Source: Phaeosaccion multiseriatum (lineage: Eukaryota; Ochrophyta, other classes). From it: DNA of 64,000 nucleotides. The DNA is taken from the NCBI GenBank assembly GCA_965112735.1, contig OZ218952.1, positions 2,232,001 to 2,296,000 on the forward strand. Reading direction: 5' to 3'. The notes under the pieces were generated by a model. It worked only from the letters and a program-made list of their open reading frames with translations, did not search any database and was not told where the DNA came from. Both the position numbers and the translations under genes were made by a program. Below, piece by piece: positions 41,585 to 52,184 of this stretch (position 1 is its first letter; the number at the start of each line of letters is the position of its first letter).

Positions 41585-43057
41585 TCATCGAGACGAACCC
41601 CCCTCCCGCACAATGCCAAAGTCCGCGGCCCGCTGCCAGAGCTTCTCCTTCTCCTCGTCCGCGCCGCTCCTTTCGCACATGCTCTGCAGCACCCAAAACG
41701 TCGCTTCATCGGGTCGGAGGTTGTCTGCCTTCATCGCTTCGACCAGCCCGAGAGCAAGCGAGACGTTGTCGTTGCACGCACCGAACAGAGCGCCGTAGGT
41801 GACCATTGAGGGCTTGAGGCCCTTCTTCCGCAGGAGTTGCAACACACTGAGAGCCTTCCTCGTCTCTTTCGCCTTGCCGAGCGCGGAAATGAGCGAGGTG
41901 TACACCACAAGGTTGGGCTCCAGCCCCGCAGCCACGATGTCTCGAACAACGTCGATGGCAGCCTGATAATCATTACCTCGGATGTACACGTCCATGAGCG
42001 TGTTGTAAGTGACAATATCGGCCTTGATACGGTCCACCTGCATTTGCTTGGCCACATCCATCGCCAGCTCGACGTTGTTCGTCTTTCCGCAGGTGTCAAG
42101 CAGTACATTATACGTAGATAGCGTGGGTTGGAGACCTTCCGCTCGCATCTGAGCTAACAATTTTACGGCCTCCTCGGAGGCGGACGGGCCGTCGTCCGAT
42201 GTGCCACATATCTTGATCAATGAGGTGAAAGTCAGTGCATCCGGCACCACCCCTTGCTCCCTCATTTCCCCAAGCAGAGCCAAGGCCTTTCTGTACTCGT
42301 TGGTTTGGCCGTACGCCACAATCAGGCCATTGAAAGTCCTAGCCGTTGGTCGCAGACCATCCTTCTGCATCGCCATCAATACCTGGCGCCCCTTCTCTGG
42401 CTCGCTGGCCTTTCCCAGTGCGTCGATGACCGCGGAGTACGTCACAACGTTAGGTGCTGGTCCATGCTTCTTCATATCAGAGAGCAGCATCACGGCCTGT
42501 CTCCATTGGCCAGCTCGCCCAAAGGCAGTGACGGCAGCGCTGCAGCAAATCACGTCCGGCCGAACCCCCCGCACTTTAGCCTCGTCAATAGCTTCCTTCA
42601 CTCCTTGCCAATCTCCTTCCCGGTCCAGCCCCTGAATCTCTCTCAGCAGCTTGATTTGAGCGCTTTTGTCACTATTGAGCGGTGAGGTCCTCCTGGGCCC
42701 GAAGTCATCAAGCCCCCCCCCTCCTCCACCGCCTGCAAACAGCGGTCTCGTGGCCCTCCGCCGCCGACCTGGTGCAGGAATCACTCCTCCTAGAGTGGTT
42801 TGTTGTCGATTTGAGGGCCTGGCCATGCTTCCCCTACTGCGATTGGTGTGGCTCCTTTGTGTGCCACTCATGGCATCAGCCAAGGTCGACTCCATGAGAG
42901 CGCTCCTTGGTGTAAAGCCATCACTCCCCCTGCAGCATAAGCCAAGTAGCGCTATCGCTACTGCGGCACTCTTCCCTGTGGTACACCCCACATGATTCCC
43001 TTCAATAGGCCTTCGTCCACTAAATCGCTCTGCCCTCGCTTGAGCTGAGCCTCTCAT
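41585..43057 (-). CDS. Plastid-targeted P-class PPR protein
   Basis: A single exon of 490 codons runs from the ATG at 43057; an in-frame ATG at 43237 would overrun the divergent promoter. About eight tandem 35-residue pentatricopeptide repeats are visible, for example PNVVTYSAVIDALGKASEPE, PTARTFNGLIVAYGQTNEYR, PTLSTYNVLLDTCGKTNNVE, ADIVTYNTLMDVYIRGNDYQ and PNLVVYTSLISALGKAKETR. No DYW or E domain follows, so P class is the best fit. Such proteins bind organellar RNA and affect its stability, processing or translation. The N-terminus has a hydrophobic signal segment, KSAAVAIALLGLCCRG, then SDGFTPRS, placing Phe right after the predicted cleavage site as in heterokont plastid presequences, followed by an Arg/Ser-rich transit region. 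The presequence is closely similar to that of RF2 at 55 kb. Confidence 0.9.
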   Translation of the reverse strand: MRGSAQARAERFSGRRPIEGNHVGCTTGKSAAVAIALLGLCCRGSDGFTPRSALMESTLADAMSGTQRSHTNRSRGSMARPSNRQQTTLGGVIPAPGRRRRATRPLFAGGGGGGGLDDFGPRRTSPLNSDKSAQIKLLREIQGLDREGDWQGVKEAIDEAKVRGVRPDVICCSAAVTAFGRAGQWRQAVMLLSDMKKHGPAPNVVTYSAVIDALGKASEPEKGRQVLMAMQKDGLRPTARTFNGLIVAYGQTNEYRKALALLGEMREQGVVPDALTFTSLIKICGTSDDGPSASEEAVKLLAQMRAEGLQPTLSTYNVLLDTCGKTNNVELAMDVAKQMQVDRIKADIVTYNTLMDVYIRGNDYQAAIDVVRDIVAAGLEPNLVVYTSLISALGKAKETRKALSVLQLLRKKGLKPSMVTYGALFGACNDNVSLALGLVEAMKADNLRPDEATFWVLQSMCERSGADEEKEKLWQRAADFGIVREGGSSR

Positions 43058-43249
43058 TATTAATTGGTTTGGGTTGATATCTGGCTTTCTTTCAGCTGAG
43101 ATATAAAAAACAATTCCAATCCAGGTGTGATTTCCCCATGGAGAACCAACACACTCACAAAACCCACACCGCTTATATCCCAGCTGTTGTATCTCTCGTG
43201 GGGCGCTACTCACCGGCAAGACCACTTCATTCATCACAACAGAGGATCA
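43058..43249. promoter_or_regulatory. Divergent promoter (PPR and aspartyl aminopeptidase)
   Basis: About 192 bp separate the PPR start at 43057 from the aminopeptidase start at 43250. The stretch is much less GC-rich than the surroundings and contains TTATTAATTGGTTTGGG near the PPR start and ATATAAAAAACAATTCC at about 43100. ATATAAAA is the nearest thing to a TATA element in the window. Confidence 0.5.
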
Positions 43250-46200
43250 ATGGCGGATATGGACGCGGGAAAGCTGGTGGACTTCATCGACTTTCTCAAT
43301 GAAGCGTGCACCGGGTACCATGCAGTGGAGGCAGCTCGACAGCGGCTGTTGAAGGCTGGCTTCAAGGAGCTGCAGGAGGAGGAGCCTTTCAGCGGGGCGG
43401 TCAAGGTTAGTTGCCTTTGGTCTGCGGTCGACGCTGTGCTGCGTCTTTGAGGGAAGAATGATGCTGCTTTCGCTCGGGGAACGCATGCCTGTCGCTAGAT
43501 CGGCTCGCATGTTCTCGGTATTCGCTCTCTCTTGGCCACACTCTTTTTTTCGCCTTCTTCTGACTCTTAGCCCCTCTCTGAGCCCTGGTCCCTATCGTCC
43601 CGTCCCTGCATCCTCTGTTTCTTTTCTTCCCTCCCTGGTGGACCCACGTGACTGCACTTGCTCTGCCATCCTGGCCGACCTGCTCGCTCTGTCCCCATAT
43701 TTCCCGCTTTACCCTCGACGACGCATGCTCCTGTCCAGGCTGAAGGAAAGTACTTCTATACCCGGAACATGACGGCACTCATCGCTTTTACCGTTGGGGG
43801 GGGGTACAAGAAAGGGAACGGCTTCGTGATTACAGGGGCGCACACTGACAGGTAGACGTAGGACGGCCTTGACTCAATCAAGATGAATCGACCACCTCTT
43901 ACTGTCTTCTCGTCACCCTCCACCCCTGCCTCCAACCCCTCCTCCTCCTGCTCCGCTCCTCCGGCGCAAAGCCCCTGCCCTAAGCTGAAGCCCGTGTCCA
44001 AGAGCGGAAAGGGTGGTTTTGTTCAGGTGGCCACACAGCCGTACGGAGGGGGCTTGTGGCACACTTGGTTCGACAGAGACCTCACAGTGGCGGGGAGGGC
44101 AATCGTCAAGAGGGAGGGCGGCTTCAGGTGGGTCGCAATGGCTATGGCTATCCAATTCTCCAACTCTCCTCTCTCCCACTTCCTTCTCCCCCAGCGACCC
44201 CCCCCCCTCTCTCTCTTGCCTTTTGTTTTCGAGCGCGACGCGACAAACGATAGTGGGGGGTAGGGCTAGTCGTCTAGATAGAGAGGGAGATGGTCTGGGT
44301 TTTTATCTTTGCAGTGGCCTTGATACTACATATATGAATATGTCCGACGCCATGAAACATATGCACTCATCCCCTTCTTTCCGCGTACAACTGACTCCGA
44401 ACGACTTGACTCCCTCCCTCCCTCCCTCCCTCCCTCCCTCCCTCCCCACTCCCCTCCCCCGGCTCGCCCTGCTCTACCCCCCAGCCAAGAGCTGGTGCGG
44501 GTGGACCGCCCCATCCTGCGCATCTCCACACTGGCCATCCATCTCACCTCTGCTGAGGAGCGGAAGGCCTTCGCCCCCAACCTGCACAGCAACTGCTACC
44601 CCGTGCTAGCCACTGAGGCCAAGGCACTGCTCGACAAGCCCGTCCCCGCAGCAGGGGCAGGGGCAGGGGCGCAGGCCGGAAGTGGGGAGGACGAGAAGAA
44701 GGTATAGGGTAGGATAGGTTGGATGGATGGATGGATGGATGGATGGATGGATGGATGAATGGATGGATGGATGGATGGATGGATGGATGAATGGATGGAT
44801 AGATGGATGGATGGATGGATGGATGGATGGATGGAGGGATAGATGGATGGATGGATAGATGGGTGGATGGATGGATAGATGGATGGATGGCTGGAAAGAT
44901 GGATGGATGGATGGATGGATGGCTGGATGGATGGATAGATGGGTGGATGGGTGGATGGATGGATGGATAGATGGGTGGATGGATGGATGAATGGATGGAT
45001 GGATGGATAGATGGATGGATGGATAGATGGATGGATGGATGGATGGATGGATGGATAAATGGGTGGATGGATGGATGGATGGATGGATGGATGGATGGAT
45101 GGATGGATGGATGGATGGATGGATGGATGGGATGGATGGATGGATGGATGAATGAATGGATGGATGGATGGATGGATGGATCCATGGATCGATGGATGGA
45201 TGGATGGATGGATGGATGGAAAGATGGATGGATGGATAGATAGATGGATGGATAGATAGATGGGTCGGGCATGAAGTTCTGACCGCCTTTGCCTTGACAG
45301 GCCCTTGTCTTTGCCCTCCTCCGACCGTCTTGATGAAGAGATGTTACCCATGACTGCGCCCCCTCCCCTTTTCCGCCCACCCTCCTTCCTGCCTCCTTGC
45401 CTCTCCTCTCCCCTCCTCTCGCTGCCCCCTCCTCTCCTCTCCCCTCCCCCCTCGCCCCTCACCCAGGAGAAGCATCACGCCCTTCTACTAAAGGTGCTCA
45501 GCGACGAGCTGTCCTGCGCCCCCGAGGACATTCAGGACTTCGAGCTGCAGGTACGGGGATGGCACTGGATGGGTAGGGCACGGCAAGACGGGGATGGCAA
45601 TGGATCGCGGTGGCTCCCGAACCCCTCTGACCTGTGGTACTATTGCTGCCCTCTGCTGTACATAGCTCTGCGACACGCAGCCGAGTGCCATTGGAGGAGC
45701 CTGCTCGGAGTTCGTGATGAGTGGCCGACTCGACAACCTCTGCAGCTCCTGGCAGGCCACCACTGCCCTCATCGACTCATGCGACTCCCTGGCTGAAGGT
45801 CAGTTGGCTTGGACTTGCTTGAGTGCTGATTCGTTGGGTTGGGTAGTTGGGCTCAGGTTGGATTGGGTTGGATTGCGTTGGGTAGGAAGGATTGGGCCAA
45901 CGCAACTATTGGTTACAGGTTGGAACGGTCTGTTCGTCTGTTCCTCTTGCATCAAATCCAGCCATTCCATTTTTCTTCTTCCCATTCCCGTGTTCCTTTT
46001 GCCACGCCTTTCTTCCTCCGCTTCGTCGCTCTCCCACCCTGCTCTTCTGCTCCTCAACCCCTCCTGCAGTCATACCCCTTGGAGTGTAATCTGTTGCTCT
46101 CTGATTATTCCTGGTTCTCCCCTTCCCCTTTCGCCGCACCCACACCCACACCCACACCCACACCCGTGCCCGCCTTCGCGCCCACCCCCCTTGCTTTCCA

Positions 46201-47968
46201 CTCCACCTTCCGATCTTCTCGATGCCCCCCCCTCCCTTCCCTTCCTGCACCTGCAATATCCCCCGGACTCCCCGAATGAATGTCATGCTTTATACAGAGC
46301 CCAACGTCCGAATGGTGGCCCTGTTTGACCACGAAGAGGTGGGATCGACATCTGCGCACGGAGCAGGCAGCTCTCTCATCCCGGAGGCTCTGCGAAGAAT
46401 CGCTAAGGCCCTGGTGCTGGAGAGCGAGGCAGGGGTGGATGAGGACAGCACAGCTGCTGTCATGAGGAACTCCTTCCTCATCTCGGCAGGTGTGTTCATA
46501 CGTGGAACGGGAAGGATTTGACGCCAGACGAGGGAGAAAAGAAAGGGAAGGGGTGGAAGGACGGAGGGAGGGAGGGGGGGGTGTTCCGTCCTCTTTATTT
46601 AAACATGTGCGTGTGCACTGCTGTGAAGGGCCCGGTGCTGCATGTGTTGACTTCGCCGGGGGGAGTGGGGGTCCTTCACATGGGGAACGGAACCCTTCTT
46701 TCTTCTTTCCTTCTGCTCCCCGCGGTTAGATCCCGAGTAGCATCATCATCATCATCATCATCTCATCATCATAATAATCATTCATCCATTCCATCGCCTT
46801 CGGTCGATGCTTACGGCATTGCGCAAGAAGCCACCGCTGAGGCCAAGCTCCCATGACCATGGGCACACCCTGCCCCTCATCCCTGTGCCTACCCCAACGC
46901 GCTTCTTTCAGCTTGGCGCGATATACAGCCTCTGTTCACTTCGCCACTAAGGAGCGTTACTGCTATCCCTCCCTCTCTCTTCTCTTCATTCCTTCCTTCC
47001 TTCCTTCCTTTCTTCCTTCCTTCCTTCCTTCCTTCCCTCCTTCGTACCTTCCCTCCCTCCCCTCCCTCCCCCCTTTTAGACATGGCCCACGCCGCGCACC
47101 CCAACTACTTGGACAAGCACGACCCTGCCCTGAGCCCCAAGATGCATGCGGGCATGGTCATCAAGCATAACGCCAACCAGCGCTACGCGACCAACTCCGT
47201 CACTGCCTTCCTCTTCAGGGAGTGCGGCGCCAGGGCGGGCCTTCCATCGCAGGTATCGTAGCACTGGAGGGTGCAGTAAGAACTACAAGGATGTCTCCAC
47301 ATGGATGTCCTGATTACCACCTGTCTATTGCCTGACACAAAGTCCAGTGGGTCGGGGGGGCCAACTGAAGCTGGGGTGTGAACTTTTTGTTTTTTTGGGC
47401 TCGGGTCGGAGTGCGGGTTCGCGCTGTAGTCTCTAGACGAACGATCATCTTCGCCATTTTTTCTCGGGGCTTTTATATCAAACAGCGTCCCCTCTCTCTC
47501 GTGGGACAAGCCACTCACCCACTTCTCGAGCTTGTTCTGCCTGCCACGCGGTGGTGGTTGAGAGGAGGGGAAGAGAAGCCCCTCTTCTCACATCCATTTT
47601 ATGGACTACGCGCCCGTTCCCATCTCACTCTGGCTATATATCTACGTCTTTTTGCATGTTGTCGTATCTCCCTTTTGGTCCCCCCATCCCTCCCTCCACC
47701 CCCCCCCCCCTTCCCCCACGCGCACCCACATACGCACAAGCAGGAGTTCGCAGTTCGCTCGGACATGGGCTGCGGCAGCACCATCGGGCCCATGCTGTCC
47801 TGTCTGTCGGGCATCCGCACCGTGGACGTGGGGTCCCCGCAGCTGTCCATGCACAGCATCAGGGAGGTGATGGCTACGGACGATGCCATTTACGGCTACA
47901 AGCACATCAAGGCCTGCTTCGAGCACTTCGCTCAGCTGGATGCAGAGCTTAGCAAGGGCAAGTTGTAA
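43250..47968 (+). CDS. DNPEP: Aspartyl aminopeptidase, peptidase family M18
   Basis: A cytosolic zinc exopeptidase that removes N-terminal Asp or Glu. Exons start near 43250, 43739, 43981, 44486, 45467, 45665, 46302, 47079 and 47745 and join in frame. Family signatures in order: [31 protein letters not shown] then [10 protein letters not shown] (the HTD zinc ligand and base), [51 protein letters not shown] then [29 protein letters not shown] (the glutamate pair), [36 protein letters not shown] and [20 protein letters not shown] then [16 protein letters not shown]. Length and order match the whole family, and no catalytic residue is missing. The intron at 44708-45466 is swollen by a (GGAT)n array. 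No targeting sequence is seen at the N-terminus. Confidence 0.95.
44718..45262. repeat. (GGAT)n array of about 545 bp in an intron
   Basis: GGAT units, with scattered GAAT, AGAT and GGGT variants, fill most of an intron of the aminopeptidase gene. The reverse strand gives long open frames of repeated Ile-His-Pro-Ser, which are artefacts. It is the longest simple array in the window. Confidence 0.97.
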
Positions 47969-48464
47969 TACGCAAGTGGCTTTTGCCTGTGAGAAGCCCC
48001 TCCCTCCCTCCCTCCGTCCGTCCTCTACCGTCGAGTGCCTTACTGAGCGCAACCAGCCTGACTTGATGCGGCTTTGACGTGGAAGGAATAAAATATTCAG
48101 GAATAAAACCTTGTGGCTAAATAATGTTTCGTTGTATTCATGTGTACAAATAGGCTGTGTACAAACCACGGGGATGTGGCTAAAAAATGTTTCGTCGTAT
48201 TCATGTGTACAAACAGGCTCCTCAGTAAGTATCGTCACACTTAACTTTTCCCCCTCCCGTGTGAATGGCTTGGCTAATATAGCTAGCCACACGCAAAAAG
48301 TTTTTAATCATTTACACCTGTCCCCCCCATGGACTTGACGTGGGGGCTATTTGGTGCCGCTAGTCTGAGAGATGAGGAGGGGTGAGTAGCCACAGCAGCA
48401 GCCTGAGGCATTCATTGTGTTACCCCCTAACCCCCACTAATGCATGTAGAATGCGTGCAAGCCA
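47969..48464. other. Convergent 3' region with a duplicated 50-bp block
   Basis: No gene is seen between the aminopeptidase and DUF1971 stop codons. Two direct copies of about 50 bp, GTGGCTAAATAATGTTTCGT... at about 48112 and GTGGCTAAAAAATGTTTCGT... at about 48176, both include GTATTCATGTGTACAAA. GGAATAAAATATTC and GGAATAAAACC lie near 48085-48110 and may be polyadenylation-type signals (AATAAA). Confidence 0.6.
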
Positions 48465-48902
48465 TCACAAGCCGTCTCTCTTTTCATCTACAGGCCCTGT
48501 TCCAGGAGCGCGATGAAACTCCACCACGAACTCCAAGTCGTCCGTCAATGGCTTGACTTGATGCAGCTGCTGCGGCACTATGATGCCTGGTGGCGCATCC
48601 GGACTGAGCTCGTATTTCCGCAATGTGGGCTCGTTGATTTGGTATTCCAAGCGCCCTTGAAAGACACGAATAACGCCCCACGTGCCCGCTTTGGTGGAAT
48701 GCTGCTTGAGTAAGCCCTTGGGTACTGTGGTGGCCGTAAAGCGCTTGTTCTTGGGCAATTGGGAGTACTGCACGACGTCTTGAGGGAGCTTGGGCATGGT
48801 CGTAAATGCCAAGAACGCACGACGCCGGACTGCAGCAACCGCGCACAGCATGGTCCCTATCAGCAGAAGGACGGATGTCGCTGCGGTGGTCTTGTTCATC
48901 AT
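48465..48902 (-). CDS. DUF1971 (TehB N-terminal-like) protein with signal peptide
   Basis: An intronless frame of 145 codons. After an N-terminal hydrophobic segment, SVLLLIGTMLCAVAAV, and the basic RRRAFLAF, the body TMPKLPQDVVQYSQLPKNKR, FTATTVPKGLLKQHSTKAGT, WGVIRVFQGRLEYQI, PGIIVPQQLHQVKPLTDDLE and FVVEFHRAPG matches the small beta-barrel DUF1971 family. That family is also found at the N-terminus of some tellurite-resistance TehB proteins. Its biochemical role is not established. The leader means the protein enters the secretory route or, since Arg/Ala-rich sequence with AFLAF follows, possibly the plastid. The start chosen is the MM pair before NKTTAATSV, because upstream in-frame sequence is not signal-like. 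Confidence 0.72.
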   Translation of the reverse strand: MMNKTTAATSVLLLIGTMLCAVAAVRRRAFLAFTTMPKLPQDVVQYSQLPKNKRFTATTVPKGLLKQHSTKAGTWGVIRVFQGRLEYQINEPTLRKYELSPDAPPGIIVPQQLHQVKPLTDDLEFVVEFHRAPGTGPVDEKRDGL

Positions 48903-49491
48903 CTCGTTCTCCTTTGGTTTAGCAGCAGACTTCTCGTGGAAAGATTCAACCCCAACGAGGATAGACGAGCATTTGTGGACAAATCGCTCGAGCCTCTTCG
49001 CGGTTCCTTGCCATAAGCTTATGGAGATAGTACTCCAGACAGTCTTTCGAATGAATAAAAGCGAAGGGAGAAGAAGGCAATATGGAGCCTCCTCGATATC
49101 CCGGGTTCTGTGAGTGTTTCCGTACCACCAGTTCGCCACTGGTCACCAAAGGAGCGAGACAAGATTAATGAAATACAACGAGCAAGCGAGGAAGAGTGCT
49201 TGTTAGCTAACTCCTCTTACAAGGTTTTTGTGGGGGCGGGATTCTCCATCTTGTGCACGCCTTCCTCACCCCCAAACGGCGAGAGCCTCTGCGAACTGAG
49301 GCCCACCTTCCGACCATAGTGGTACTGAGCAACAGCAGCAGAAGTTGGGGCGCAGCGCCCCGCGCAGGAGCGGGAAAGGCAAGCGGTCCGGGGGAATTGC
49401 GAATAGAATACCAGCCGCAGCAGGGGCAGGGGCGACAGAGGGTAGCAGGAGCAGCAGAGGGCAGTTTGGGGCAGCAGGAGCAGAGCAGACG
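48903..49491. promoter_or_regulatory. Divergent region between the DUF1971 and Cys/His-repeat genes
   Basis: The two genes are head to head. The first about 350 bp are less GC-rich and contain no repeats. If the Cys/His-repeat protein starts at the in-frame ATG at 49345 the region is shorter by 147 bp. No clear core promoter motif is seen. Confidence 0.4.
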
Positions 49492-50757
49492 ATGGTGCGT
49501 AAGCGCTGCAAAGTAGAGATGTGCTCGGAACAGGCCATCGTCGGTGATGTTTGCATCTTACATCAAACTGGCGCCGTCGCGTGTGCCGTTGATGGATGTG
49601 GCAAGCCGGCCAGAGTCAAAGGGGTCTGCTTTATTCACGAAACCTCTAGCAGCAGTTGGGCGGTCGCGGCGGCGATGGCTCCTTTGAAAACAGAAGGAAT
49701 GGCGAGTACATCTGCTTCTACTGCTGGCGGATATGCAGCCTCAGCTGCTGCCCTAAATGCTAAGAAATCTCCGAACAGAAAGAAGGCGAAACCGGAAGGG
49801 AGCGCAGCACCGGCAGCAGCAGCAGGGGTATCGGCCCGCTCTGCCTCAGCCGCAGCCGGAGCAAAGGCAACCCCGGCCAAGCTGAAAGCCAAGAAGGAGG
49901 TGGCGTGTAAGAAGCCCAAGTGTAAGGAGGATGCCTTGGTCGGGGGACAATGCAGTGACCACCGCGCTCCTACGCGGTGCGGCTTGAAGAACTGCCGAAA
50001 GGTTGCCACGGTCATCAAGCCGGACGGAGTCGCGTTCTGCACGCAGCACAATGCCATCGCAGAGACGTGTAGCCTTCCTGACTGCACCAATCGCCAGCAG
50101 AAGCAGCAGAGAGATGGCTTGTGCGTTTCTCATGCGCGCGTGTCCAACTCTGCTGGTGGTGGTGGTGGGAGTAGCGGGAAGAAGCCTACACCATCTGCGC
50201 AACAGAAGAAGACGAAGCAAGTCAAGCCGTTGTGTAGTGTGGACGGGTGCATCAAGTACGCGCAGTCAGGGAAGATGGGAATGTGTTGCGCTCACGCTCG
50301 GGAGTACGGGGTTGGGGCGCAGACGGGAGCGGCCGCCGCAGCAGCACCACGAGCCGCACGAGCAGCAGCGTCAGCAGCATCCACAGCAGCATCATCGAGT
50401 GGGAAGGCAGAAGGGGGCTCTGCATCGAAGAAGAAGAGGGGTTTAGAGTCGGAGGAAGACGAGTGTTTGCCCCATCCAGCACCCGCGGCGGCGAGAAAGA
50501 GGGCCCGCAAGGCCCCGCCAAAGACCACAGCCAAGACCAAGGGCACGGGCAAAGGCAAGGCCCAAGCGCAGCCCGCAGCCAAGAAGTGGAGGAGCAGAGA
50601 GGCAGTGGCGGAGAGGAAGCGGAAGAAGCAGCGAGGAGGAACAGGAGGAGGAGGAGGAGGAGGAGGAGGAGGAGGGGGGGCAGCCGCCGACACAGGCCAG
50701 GAGGGAGAGAAGCTCGGGCCACTGCAGCGGCTGGGACGCTGGCTAAACATTTGGTGA
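49492..50757 (+). CDS. Second Cys/His-repeat protein (WRKY19-like repeats)
   Basis: An intronless frame of about 421 codons from MVRKRCKVEMC; an upstream in-frame ATG at 49345 would add 49 residues. Six C-x4-C-x(n)-C-x2-H units are dispersed and not contiguous: CKVEMCSEQAIVGDVCILH, CAVDGCGKPARVKGVCFIH, CKKPKCKEDALVGGQCSDH, CGLKNC...GVAFCTQH, CSLPDCTNRQQKQQRDGLCV and CSVDGCIKYAQSGKMGMCCA. Spacers between the second and third Cys vary from 9 to about 14. Between units lie Ala/Lys-rich linkers, and the C-terminus is strongly basic (KKRGLESEEDE, ARKRARKAPPK, RKRKKQRGG), consistent with nuclear or nucleic-acid association. It is of the same family as the gene at 9584 but with different architecture. 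Function unknown. Confidence 0.82.
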   Translation: MVRKRCKVEMCSEQAIVGDVCILHQTGAVACAVDGCGKPARVKGVCFIHETSSSSWAVAAAMAPLKTEGMASTSASTAGGYAASAAALNAKKSPNRKKAKPEGSAAPAAAAGVSARSASAAAGAKATPAKLKAKKEVACKKPKCKEDALVGGQCSDHRAPTRCGLKNCRKVATVIKPDGVAFCTQHNAIAETCSLPDCTNRQQKQQRDGLCVSHARVSNSAGGGGGSSGKKPTPSAQQKKTKQVKPLCSVDGCIKYAQSGKMGMCCAHAREYGVGAQTGAAAAAAPRAARAAASAASTAASSSGKAEGGSASKKKRGLESEEDECLPHPAPAAARKRARKAPPKTTAKTKGTGKGKAQAQPAAKKWRSREAVAERKRKKQRGGTGGGGGGGGGGGGAAADTGQEGEKLGPLQRLGRWLNIW

Positions 50758-52184
50758 TTTGGAGAGAATGGAAAGCAAAGCGAGTGGAGTGCGGCAGACT
50801 AGGAGTGGGGGGGGAGAGAGATAGAAGGACGAGAAGATGGTGTGCTGGAGGACACACAAGGGGGGATGCGTATGTTGTGATTGCAGAATTAGAATTGAAA
50901 CTTAAACTTGGCTGACGGGTGGGTCTCCTCTGGGGTGGGGGGGGGAGTAGTAGTATGTATGTGTGTGTGTGAATGTATGTTAGGGGGAGAAGGGAATCTC
51001 AAGTGCACTGGAAGGGGGATTCAAAAGAATGAAGTGGACGCGGACCAAGGGGGGGGGGGATGTTTTTTTCTCCTCCCCTTCCCGAGCACCCTGAGCTAGT
51101 TAATGAATTCAAGAGTGGATGGAAGCAATGATGGTGTCAAGCAATTGCTTTAATTAAAATTAATTGTAATCAAGAAATACGAATATCGAAAAAGGGAGGG
51201 CCGAACGGAACACCAATTATTGGGAGTGTGTGTGGCTGTGTGTGGGTAGATGGACGTGTGTCTCGAGCATCTTTCGTCAAGGCAGAGATCGCACTCCGTT
51301 CCCCGGCCCTCAATCCCCCGTACAGAGCAAGACATGATGGGCAAGATGCTCTGGGGCCTGCTGGGGGGAGGGAGGAGCTCACTTTCAGTTTCGGGATATT
51401 GGACCGACCTCTGGCCAATGGCTGGGGCTGGGGCACGTGGCCCGAAAAGGGGCGGCCCAAACATTGGTTTATGGCGCCGTTGTCCATCTGCCCTCCCCCC
51501 GACGGGTCAGATCGCAAAGCTGGCGACTGAGGACGAGAGACTATTTGGAAGGGAAGGGCTGAGAATGGACAAACCCTCAGGCAGGGGGGAAGGCACGGCA
51601 GAGCTTATACGGGCCGTGTACAGCAGCAGCGAGGTCCTGGTGTGTAGGGGTGTACGAGAGCCTAGGAGAGGGGGAGCGTAGAGAGCGGATTCGCTCTGCA
51701 CTGCCATGAAGAAGTGTAGGTGGTGGCTGTGGAGGACGAGCGAGCCATCCAGCAAACAGAAAAAAATGTAAATCTCAAATCTCGTCCCCCAAATCAAATG
51801 CGTTCTGCACTTGCGCATTCTTCGCGCCTGGCGTGTCTGCCAGTCGCGATTAATCGCTTTGACTCCTCCTACCTCCCCCACCCTTCCGCCTCCCCCCCCC
51901 CGCCAACCCGTAAGGAGGGTAGCCAACGTGCCTTCTCGCTGTGCCTTCTCAGCCCCCCCGCCCCCTCAGATTTCCTTGCTGTTGCCCCGCGCGGACATGC
52001 TCCTGCTCCTGCTCGTCCTCCTCCCCCTCCTCCTCCTCCTCCTCCTCCTCCTCCTCCTCCTCCTCCTGCTCCTCCTCCTCCTCCTCCTCCTCCACCACCA
52101 CCTCCTCCTCCTCCTCCTCCTGCTGCTGCTGCTCCTGCTGCTGCTGCTGCACCTTCTGACAGGACAGGACACCTCCCCTCCTCT
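50758..52184. other. Intergenic region after the second Cys/His-repeat gene
   Basis: No convincing gene. The AT-rich block TTTAATTAAAATTAATT lies at 51149-51165, repeating the element near 36510. A moderately unique stretch at 51280-51680 has 75-140-codon frames on both strands with no recognisable domain. From about 52010 to 52160 there is a (CTC)n/(CTG)n tract that creates Leu-rich, Ser-rich and Glu-rich frames, none believable. The RF2 gene ends at 52185. Confidence 0.5.

Noticed and set aside
44544-45462. Long minus-strand ORFs of repeated Ile-His-Pro-Ser
   Set aside because: They are the antisense of the (GGAT)n intron array and overlap the aminopeptidase gene.
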